DNA of 64,000 bases from Parabacteroides sp. An277 (lineage in GTDB: Bacteria > Bacteroidota > Bacteroidia > Bacteroidales > Tannerellaceae): NCBI RefSeq assembly GCF_002159645.1, contig NZ_NFJB01000002.1, positions 62,001 to 126,000 on the forward strand, written 5' to 3'. A program made the position numbers and the translations under genes. The notes beneath the pieces are model-generated. The model was not told the origin of the DNA, searched no databases, and saw nothing but the letters and a program-made list of their open reading frames with translations. This document shows positions 43,944-50,996 of the stretch, piece by piece; positions within the stretch are counted from its first letter, which is position 1, and each line of letters opens with the position of its first letter.

Positions 43944-44779
43944 GCTTTCATCGGGATTATGAGGGTAAATATCGTAAAGGAGCCGGCTTCCGAGTCGAAT
44001 TCGATGCGCCCATGGTGTTTCTCTTCGATGATGTTTCGCGTGATATACATGCCCAATCCCGTGCCTTGTCCGGTGGGTTTGGTGGTGAAGAAGGTCTCGA
44101 ACAGGCGCTTTTTCACCTCTTCGGTCATGCCGGTACCATTGTCTTTGATGGAGATGCAGAGCTCTTTATCCTGCCGGTACACGCGGATTTCGACCGTCGG
44201 ACGATAGTCTACGCCCACCTGCTTCGCCCGTTCCCATACCGCATAGCAGGCATTGTTCATGACATTCAGTACGGCGCGGCTCAGGTCTTGCGGCACGACG
44301 GGCTGAGGCGGCAGTCCTTCTTCGTAGTGTTCCTGAATGGAAATGTTGAAATTCTGGAGGCTGGCCCGCATCGCATGGTAGGAGAGCCAGACATATTCAT
44401 GCACCAGCTGGCAGATGTCCGTCGGTATGAACTCGTCCTCTTTCCCGCGTGAATAGAGCAGGATATGCTGGATAATGCTGATGGCCCGGTCGCCATGTTC
44501 GCGTATCTTCTGCAGGTTTTCCTGCAGGTTGCCTTGTATATCTTGGATATCTTCCCAGTCTTCTTCGCCAATCTCCGCCTCGTACGGAGCCAAATCTTCG
44601 TTCAATTCGCGCAGCAAATCGCCCGAAAGTTTACTGAAGTTAATGACAAAATTTAACGGATTCCGTATCTCGTGCACAATCCCTGCGGTGAGTAATCCGA
44701 GCGTTGCCATCTTCTCTTGTTCCTTTACCTGTCCTTGCAAACGGACTATCTGCTCCTTTAGTTCTTCTATCGTATCCAT
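43940..44779 (-). CDS. Soluble sensor histidine kinase
   Basis: A 279-residue kinase with no membrane segment and no recognisable sensor domain except a short N-terminal coiled coil (IEELKEQIVRLQGQVKEQEK). The H-box GIVHEIRNPLNF gives phospho-acceptor His36. The ATPase domain shows MNNACYAVWERA (N-box), IKDNGTGM, ETFFTTK and GTGLGMYITRNII. It therefore looks catalytically complete. No response regulator is adjacent; the nearest receiver domain is on the SpoIIE phosphatase at 55482-56648. It is coupled by ATGA overlap to the TonB receptor and is the first gene of the four-gene NRPS operon, behind a palindrome array. Confidence 0.92.
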   Translation of the reverse strand: MDTIEELKEQIVRLQGQVKEQEKMATLGLLTAGIVHEIRNPLNFVINFSKLSGDLLRELNEDLAPYEAEIGEEDWEDIQDIQGNLQENLQKIREHGDRAISIIQHILLYSRGKEDEFIPTDICQLVHEYVWLSYHAMRASLQNFNISIQEHYEEGLPPQPVVPQDLSRAVLNVMNNACYAVWERAKQVGVDYRPTVEIRVYRQDKELCISIKDNGTGMTEEVKKRLFETFFTTKPTGQGTGLGMYITRNIIEEKHHGRIEFDSEAGSFTIFTLIIPMKA

Positions 44780-44843
44780 ATGCGTTGTATTTTTCAGTTG
44801 TTATTTAATTCATTATTAATCAGCATATTTAATATACCCACCC

Positions 44844-44985
44844 ATGTGTCTTAAAAAAAGCTATTGTCTTTAACAAAAAAGACGCCTGTCTTTTTCAAAA
44901 AAGACGACTGTGTTTTTCCAAAAAGACAACTGTCTTTTTTCAAAAAGACGACTGTGTTTTTTTGGATTCACAGGTGTCTTTTTTT
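44844..44985. repeat. AAAAAGAC/GTCTTTTT palindrome array, exact 22-bp period
   Basis: GACGCCTG, GACGACTG, GACAACTG and GACGACTG start at 44881, 44903, 44925 and 44947, exactly 22 bp apart. Each is flanked by A-runs and T-runs, giving AAAAAGAC-n-GTCTTTTT hairpins; degraded units lie on either side. It overlaps the 3' end of the propeller sensor gene and precedes the histidine kinase. It could act as serial terminators in either direction. Confidence 0.88.
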
Positions 44986-47900
44986 AGGGAGATAACGGGC
45001 TTGTTTTTGACCCCTCGGCGCGATTACGCTTTTTCTGACTTATTGGGATAATTATAGTAAATTGTGTATATTTATCTTTCTCGGAGGCTACCGTGATATC
45101 CCCGCCGTGGTTCAGGATAATTTCCCGGCTGAGGTACATCCCGACACCGACGGCCTCGGAGGTCGTCTTGGTGGTGAAGAAGGGGTCGAACACCTTCCCG
45201 ATGATGGATTCCTCGATGCCAATCCCGTTGTCGTAGACGGTGATGATTACGTTTTCCTGCGTTTCGTCGGGCGAAACCGTCAGTCGTATGAGCGGCTGAT
45301 AGTCCTCTCGCTGGCATTTCTTCTGCAGGGCGTAGATGCTATTGGCCAGTATGCTCATGATGGTCTTACTGAATTGCTCGGCGTCTACCTCGGCAATCTG
45401 GACCAAATCCGGGTCGGGCGCTTCCGTCCGGATGCCGCATTCCGCAATCTCTTGCGCGTAATAGGTGTGAAGCATTTCCATGTTTTTCCGGCAAATCGCC
45501 GCGATGTCCATCACCGAAACCTGCCCTTTCCATTCCTTCAGCATCTCCTCCATGGCCTTGAGGATGCGGGTCGTGTTCAAGCCGTGCGCCTCTATTTTTT
45601 GCAGATTCGTGCGGAGCATTTCCAAGATATCGGTTGAGTCGTCGTAGATATCCGGCGTCATGCGTTCCTCGTCCTCTTTCAGATTTTCGGCCAAGTCCTT
45701 GATTAATCCCAGACTTAAGTGCGAGAAATTGTTCACATAGTTCATAGGATTGAGGATGCGGTCGACGAGTCCCTTCGTCAAAGTACCCACTGTCGCCATC
45801 TTTTCCTGCCGGATTAGTTCGTATTGCGCCTTGCTCAGGTCGTCTAAAGCCACCTCCAATTGCTTCGATTTCTCCTCGATTTTGTCTTTCTGCTGGCGGA
45901 GTTCGGAGGTACGCTGCGCCACAATCTGCTCCAAACGCACCTTTTCCTGGAGCAAACGACGCATGCGTAACCGGATAATGAGCATGATAAATATCGCCAA
46001 AAGCAGCACATATCCCACGACGCAATACCACTTCAGGAAGAAAGGATAGTGCACGTAGAGCGCCAAAGAGACAGGCGCCGTCTCACGGCCATACCGGTCT
46101 CGCGCCATCACCTCGAAGGTATAGCTGCCCGGACGAGGATTGGCATAATGCGCCGAAGTCGTGGTGCTCCAGTCCGACCACGCCGCACCGCTGTGGAAAC
46201 GATACCGGTATTCCACGTCGCCCAGCGCGGACAACGCATCCGAAGAAAAGCTGATACGGATATCGCGACTGTGGCTTTGGAAGTCGTACCGGCTGCTGGG
46301 TAAATCCGTTTCCAGCCGGTCTTCCCCACTAAATCCGCCCCAAAGGATGGAATCTTGGTCCAGTATAATGCGGCGAATATAGGTGTGATTCGTCCGCTGG
46401 TAGTCCGGTTCCTGCTGGTTCCACCGGCTGTGTAGCAAACCAAAACTACCCCCCAGCCAGATATTCTCGCCCTCGATGTCCATCGCCAATACCGGTAAAT
46501 GATGCACCGGATAGAGGAGTTCGTTCCAGCGAGAAAGCCCTTCGCTCGAAGCAGCCGGGTCGTAAACGCGCAACGCCTTGCCTTCGTTGTTGGTAAACCA
46601 GAGGCGTTCCCCCTCCGGATAGACGAACTGAGGATAGGAAGCCTCCGCCAGCCACCCGGACATTTCCGGCTTTTCTACCAGCGATTGGGAGGTGGCATCC
46701 CACTCAAACAGGCCGACGTGGCTCTGCACATACAGGTGTCCGCCCTGCTGATACAGCGTATTATTATAGCGTGCCTCGGCGCCGGACGCGTTCTTAGGCA
46801 CTACAAAAATGTATTCTTTCTTGTCCTCGCTCAGCCGAAACACCTGCCCGTAGATGTTCCGAACCAGGAGTGTTCCTTCCGAATCCTGGTAGAAATGGGT
46901 GGCTTTCTCCACCTTATTACATAATGTACGCGCGCGCGTACCTATATAATATATACCGTCTACCTCGCCGGCATAGCAGCTCCCGTCCGGATTAATAAAG
47001 CAGGAAAGGGTATGCGCCGAACTGAGTTGTTCCACCTTCCCCGCATGGATGCGGAATAAACCTCCGGCCGTAGCAGCATACACCTGCCCGTCCTTGTCTG
47101 GCTGCAGTTGCCAACAGGCGTAATGAATATCCCCTACCGGCTGAAATTTAGCCCCTACTTTTTCATAAATCCCCTGCAAGGTGCCCACTAATAAGCGTCC
47201 ATCTACGTGGCAAACAGACTGCACTTCGCCCAGCAACCCCTCGGTCTCGGCAAAGCGAGTATAGGAGGAATGGACATCCACCAGGAACAAACCTTGGTCC
47301 GTTGCGCCCCACACGTATCCCAAACTATCCGCATAAATTTGGTTTACATTATTGTTACATAATCCATTCTGTTCGGACAAAACATACAGTTCCCGGCCTT
47401 CCCGGTCTAAAGCCACCAGGCCTTTCCCGGCCGTTGCCAGCAGGGTGATGCCGTCGGGCAGGGCTAATTTTTGGTTTACAGGCAGACCTTGGTAATAAAG
47501 AGGCGCGGGCTGCCGGCTGGTTCGCACGATGAAATCCTGCATGGAATCGTCCTCGAGCGTGATGTCCCCGATGGAAGTTTCCACACAAATCCGTCCCTCT
47601 TCTTCGTAGATATCGGTCACTTCGCCCAAAAAACCCTTGTTGCGCTCCGAAAAAATCAGTTGCAATTCCAAAGAACCACGCCGGTCCGACGAGAGAAACC
47701 CGAACAGGTTGTAACCACCTACCCATATTCTTCCGTTCCGGTCCTTGTAGAGTTGGGTAATCCGGAAGATGCCGGGCGCATGGAGAATATGCCAGTCCGC
47801 CTGGTCATAATAGAGCAGACCTTCGAAATTAGCCACGTAGATGCGGCCCTTTTCATCGCCTACTACATCGAAGTTCCGATTGTGCGCTTGGTAGGTAGCA

Positions 47901-47995
47901 GGCAGGTAGTTGGTGAAAAACGGCAATCCGCCTTCCCCTTTCAGCGTCCCTATGCCCAGCAAGCATACGATCAATATGCCTAAAAACCGTCTCAT
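44984..47995 (-). CDS. Two-component propeller sensor with GHKL ATPase but Asp in place of the phospho-His
   Basis: A 1003-residue membrane sensor: signal MRRFLGILIVCLLGIGTLKG, a periplasmic beta-propeller (YDQADWHILHAPGIFRIT, IYADSLGYVWGATDQGLFLV), a Y_Y_Y domain (about 570-650, PRPGSYTFEVMARDRYGRET), a membrane helix near 665-685, a coiled coil, and a kinase-like region. Where kinases have GIxHEIRNPL, this protein reads GLVDRILNPM: Asp745 (codon GAC at 45761-45763) replaces His. The ATPase motifs remain (ILANSIYAL, YDNGIGI, DPFFTTK, GVGMYLS). So it may bind ATP but cannot autophosphorylate on the usual His. It lies 4 nt after the WD40 gene. Ligand unknown. Confidence 0.9.
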   Translation of the reverse strand: MRRFLGILIVCLLGIGTLKGEGGLPFFTNYLPATYQAHNRNFDVVGDEKGRIYVANFEGLLYYDQADWHILHAPGIFRITQLYKDRNGRIWVGGYNLFGFLSSDRRGSLELQLIFSERNKGFLGEVTDIYEEEGRICVETSIGDITLEDDSMQDFIVRTSRQPAPLYYQGLPVNQKLALPDGITLLATAGKGLVALDREGRELYVLSEQNGLCNNNVNQIYADSLGYVWGATDQGLFLVDVHSSYTRFAETEGLLGEVQSVCHVDGRLLVGTLQGIYEKVGAKFQPVGDIHYACWQLQPDKDGQVYAATAGGLFRIHAGKVEQLSSAHTLSCFINPDGSCYAGEVDGIYYIGTRARTLCNKVEKATHFYQDSEGTLLVRNIYGQVFRLSEDKKEYIFVVPKNASGAEARYNNTLYQQGGHLYVQSHVGLFEWDATSQSLVEKPEMSGWLAEASYPQFVYPEGERLWFTNNEGKALRVYDPAASSEGLSRWNELLYPVHHLPVLAMDIEGENIWLGGSFGLLHSRWNQQEPDYQRTNHTYIRRIILDQDSILWGGFSGEDRLETDLPSSRYDFQSHSRDIRISFSSDALSALGDVEYRYRFHSGAAWSDWSTTTSAHYANPRPGSYTFEVMARDRYGRETAPVSLALYVHYPFFLKWYCVVGYVLLLAIFIMLIIRLRMRRLLQEKVRLEQIVAQRTSELRQQKDKIEEKSKQLEVALDDLSKAQYELIRQEKMATVGTLTKGLVDRILNPMNYVNNFSHLSLGLIKDLAENLKEDEERMTPDIYDDSTDILEMLRTNLQKIEAHGLNTTRILKAMEEMLKEWKGQVSVMDIAAICRKNMEMLHTYYAQEIAECGIRTEAPDPDLVQIAEVDAEQFSKTIMSILANSIYALQKKCQREDYQPLIRLTVSPDETQENVIITVYDNGIGIEESIIGKVFDPFFTTKTTSEAVGVGMYLSREIILNHGGDITVASEKDKYTQFTIIIPISQKKRNRAEGSKTSPLSP

Positions 47996-47999
47996 TTCT

Positions 48000-49556
48000 T
48001 TATTGATTTAATTGTCTCATGAGCCGACGAGGCAGGTTATTACCTATATAATAGTTCCACTCGTCGTCTGTAAAGTCCCGTTTCAATCCCTTTTGGATGC
48101 GCTTCGCCATCCGGTCCGGCGAAATCATGATATGCGATATGGCTCCACTTTCGTCGCCAATCCAAAGGGTTTCGTCGGGGCCGAGCGCCAGACAATAGAC
48201 CCAAGAGGGCAATGTCCGAACCGGGACAGGCTCCTGTTTGGTCGCATTCACATCCCACATGTTTACCGTACAATCGTAACTTCCCGAAAGAAGATGATGC
48301 CCATGAAAGAGCAACTGGGTGATTTTCGAGCGATGTCCCGTCAGTTTCCGCATCGAATTTCCGGCCAAATCGACCAGATAGATATTCCCATTTTCCGTAC
48401 CTGTTGCCAACTTTTGCAGCTCCGGAGACCAGGCACACGCGGTGACCGTCTCGCTGTTCCAACGCTCTAACGGCGTTAATGCTCCGTCCAGACCGACACG
48501 ATGCAACGTGCTTCCCTCCCCATAAGCAAACCATTGTCCCTCTTTTTCGGACAATGCAGTTAGCTTTTGAGGCAAAGGAATCGTCCTGACGATTTGCTTT
48601 TGGGCTTTATCAAAGAAATAAAGATGGTGCTCGGATGCTAAAAGCAAACGCTCCGCATCGAAAGGACACACTCGCATCCATCCGCTTGTCTCGGGCAAAA
48701 GGAGGGTTTCCACCGGGGTATTGGGGGAAAATAGGCACATCTTTCCCTCATAACTCAGGGCATAAATCGTTTGGTTGGTATCGACATATACATCCCGGAA
48801 GCTGCAGGTCGAGTCGCTAAAGAGGAGCTGATCGCGTATCTCTCCCGGCAGGCCGTGCCAACGTTTGACCTCTCCATACCGACTTACAGAGACATAATCT
48901 CCCGCCGAATCCGGGCAAGAGACGATACGCGACACGCCTCCTCGGTGGACATTCTGCGTCTGAAAGCTCCGGCTGTTCAGGATAAGCGCATTGAAAATCA
49001 CCGGTAAATAGACATTTCCCCGGTACTCTGTCGTGAAAGACCACGAAGCATATGCCAACAAAGCCGACGCATCCCGGTTGCCCGCCTGATACTGTACCGC
49101 CGAAAGGGAAGCCAGCACGCGCCCCAAAGCCACGTTACTTAACGTATCCGCCACGGTACGCGCATACTCCGCCCTGCGCTGCTGTTGAATAGCCCGTTCG
49201 CGTTGTTCTTCCGCCATATTGCGGGCCTCTACCATGTTTCGGGCGAACTCCTGCGCGTTACGCTGCTCTTCTTCGGCACGAAGACGCATGCTATCGGCCA
49301 CACTCATCTGGAACACGGCCTCTTCGCGTTGCTTCTCGGCAATATCCTTCTGCTGGTAAGCAATGTCTTCCATCTGCTGGCTGATGCGTTCGACCACGTA
49401 TGATTTTCCTTCATTCTCCTGATAACTTTCCAACTCAACCCGCCTTGCTTCCGATTCGCGAGACAATGTATCGTTTTCATACCAGGCAAAACCCAACGCC
49501 AAGAGCAGCACGCCGCACACGCTTCCCCATATATAATCTTTCGTTTCTATCTTCAC
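48000..49556 (-). CDS. Membrane-anchored WD40-repeat protein with coiled coil
   Basis: A 518-residue protein: membrane helix near the N-terminus (YIWGSVCGVLLLALGFAWY), a long coiled coil to about residue 150 (DIAEKQREEAVFQMS, RERAIQQQRRAEYARTV), then a WD40 propeller (CAWSPELQKLATGTENGNIY, TQLLFHGHHLLSGSYDCTVN, SWVYCLALGPDETLWIGDES) and a C-terminal FTDDEWNYYIGNNLPRRL tail like those of bacterial signalling WD40 proteins. The start is the GTG at 49556, 8 nt after AGGAGG (49565-49570, minus). It lies 4 nt before the propeller sensor. Probably a scaffold or sensor; partner unknown. The 110-nt gap upstream holds no recognised promoter box. Confidence 0.85.
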   Translation of the reverse strand: MKIETKDYIWGSVCGVLLLALGFAWYENDTLSRESEARRVELESYQENEGKSYVVERISQQMEDIAYQQKDIAEKQREEAVFQMSVADSMRLRAEEEQRNAQEFARNMVEARNMAEEQRERAIQQQRRAEYARTVADTLSNVALGRVLASLSAVQYQAGNRDASALLAYASWSFTTEYRGNVYLPVIFNALILNSRSFQTQNVHRGGVSRIVSCPDSAGDYVSVSRYGEVKRWHGLPGEIRDQLLFSDSTCSFRDVYVDTNQTIYALSYEGKMCLFSPNTPVETLLLPETSGWMRVCPFDAERLLLASEHHLYFFDKAQKQIVRTIPLPQKLTALSEKEGQWFAYGEGSTLHRVGLDGALTPLERWNSETVTACAWSPELQKLATGTENGNIYLVDLAGNSMRKLTGHRSKITQLLFHGHHLLSGSYDCTVNMWDVNATKQEPVPVRTLPSWVYCLALGPDETLWIGDESGAISHIMISPDRMAKRIQKGLKRDFTDDEWNYYIGNNLPRRLMRQLNQ

Positions 49557-49667
49557 ACGATGAACCTCCTGTTTCGTTCTTTCCGGTCTAACTTATCGTC
49601 TTCTTACACATGCCTTCCCCTGATATGCTCCAAGGACCCTCCCCATAGGATATATCGACACGCACAC

Positions 49668-50234
49668 TTACGCCTGCTTACCGTCTATTGCCCGGAGAAT
49701 CTCGGAAGCCAGCAGATAACAATGCCCGCCTGTCCGCGCCGAAATCAGGTCATCATCCACCACGACATCGGCGTCCACGTAGTCCACGCCATAGTTCTTT
49801 GCATCGCCCAAGAGGTTGTTATGCACGGTCATCCGCCGCCCCTTTACCAACTCAGACACGGGTGAAAGCAACCAAAGACCGTGACAAATCACACCCTTGA
49901 CGATATCCTTCCGCGCGAAAACCCGCTGCAAGAAAAGACAAGCAGGCGGAAGTTTCGATACGTCTTCCGTATAGCGGAGGCGATCAGCTACCATACCTGC
50001 CGGAACAATCACGGCAGCATAGTCGTCTAACGCCTCATCGCTCAGCGATTCAAAACTTTCATTACAATAGAAAGGAGCCCGGTATTCATGCCCACTAAAG
50101 GTGATGCTCTCGTTTCCCCACAAGCGGGAAAGGAAATGTACCTCATACCCAGCCTCCTTGAAACGGAACTGATAGTAAAATATCTCGTTCTCGTAAAAAT
50201 CACTCTCAATGAGTATTCCTATTTTATTTTTCAT
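49668..50234 (-). CDS. DJ-1/PfpI family protein
   Basis: A 188-residue protein of the class I glutamine amidotransferase-like fold. The nucleophile elbow is VKGVICHGLWLL with Cys117-His118, and the family's N-terminal acid is in IESDFYENEIFYY (Glu10 or Glu15). Relatives are proteases, glyoxalases, chaperones and oxidative sensors; the exact activity cannot be read. The second ATG (50234, MKNKIGILIE) fits the fold start best; the first is at 50240. It overlaps the 3' end of the RsbW-like kinase gene, so it belongs to that operon. Confidence 0.88.
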   Translation of the reverse strand: MKNKIGILIESDFYENEIFYYQFRFKEAGYEVHFLSRLWGNESITFSGHEYRAPFYCNESFESLSDEALDDYAAVIVPAGMVADRLRYTEDVSKLPPACLFLQRVFARKDIVKGVICHGLWLLSPVSELVKGRRMTVHNNLLGDAKNYGVDYVDADVVVDDDLISARTGGHCYLLASEILRAIDGKQA

Positions 50235-50640
50235 CCGCATTGATTCTTTTTTTAATGGTCAAAACATTCTCATCCTGGATACGTTCATACGAAACCTCAT
50301 CCATCATCTGAAGTGTCAAAAAGATACCCAATCCGCCTATCGGACGGTCTTCCAACGGAAGAGAGACATCGGGCATCTCCTTCTCCAACGGATTGAACGC
50401 CACGCCACCATCCCGGAAGCGAATCGTAAGGCCGATGTCTGTCCGTTCTATTTCCACTACCAAATACCCCTCGACATCCGACGGATACGCATAGCTTACG
50501 ACATTAACGACCCACTCTTCACATACCAAATGGACGGCATAAAGCGCTTTACCACACGATGCCACCTCCTCCGTTTGGAGGATGGCATCGATGATTTCCT
50601 CCGTTCGACCTGCAATAGGTTGAAAACGTAACCGTCTCAT
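50224..50640 (-). CDS. RsbW/SpoIIAB-like anti-sigma serine kinase (HATPase_c_2)
   Basis: A 138-residue GHKL ATPase. Motifs: EEWVVNVVSYAYP (N-box), FRDGGVAFNPL (G1-like) and GGLGIFLTLQMMDEVSY (G2-like). In partner-switching systems this kinase phosphorylates a STAS protein on Ser and binds a target when the STAS protein is phosphorylated. The two STAS genes on either side of glgX upstream are the obvious substrates. Bacteroidetes lack SigB, so the target is unknown. It is separated from the upstream STAS gene by 6 nt. Confidence 0.92.
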   Translation of the reverse strand: MRRLRFQPIAGRTEEIIDAILQTEEVASCGKALYAVHLVCEEWVVNVVSYAYPSDVEGYLVVEIERTDIGLTIRFRDGGVAFNPLEKEMPDVSLPLEDRPIGGLGIFLTLQMMDEVSYERIQDENVLTIKKRINADEK

Positions 50641-50646
50641 AACAAT

Positions 50647-50958
50647 CTACTTGCTAACGAACGAAATATAGTTCTGCAATCCTGTCATCTCAAACACGCT
50701 ACGGATATCAGCTCCGCAATTCACAAATTCGATGACCGGATTCCCGCCCAGCTTCTGCTTCGCGAAAATAATGGTACGAATACCGCTACTTGCGATATAA
50801 GCCAGCTTTGTCGCATCGAAAACTACCTTTTCGATACCCTTTCCTTTATACTGATTGAGTTCTTCCATCAATGCCGGAGCATTGTTGGTGGTGAGTTGTT
50901 CACCCAGGACGATGCTCAACATATTACCGTCCTGTTGTACTGTAAATTGATTATCCAT
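50647..50958 (-). CDS. STAS-domain anti-sigma factor antagonist, copy 2
   Basis: A 103-residue SpoIIAA/RsbV-like protein: TVQQDGNMLSIVLGEQL, EKVVFDATKLAYIASSGIRT and IRSVFEMTGLQNYISFVSK. The serine pair in IASSGIRT marks the kinase target site. It is located between GlgX and the RsbW-like kinase. Its partner is probably the kinase immediately downstream. Confidence 0.92.
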   Translation of the reverse strand: MDNQFTVQQDGNMLSIVLGEQLTTNNAPALMEELNQYKGKGIEKVVFDATKLAYIASSGIRTIIFAKQKLGGNPVIEFVNCGADIRSVFEMTGLQNYISFVSK

Positions 50959-50996
50959 AACTTATACTATTTATTTATCATTCAATTATTCCTTTA

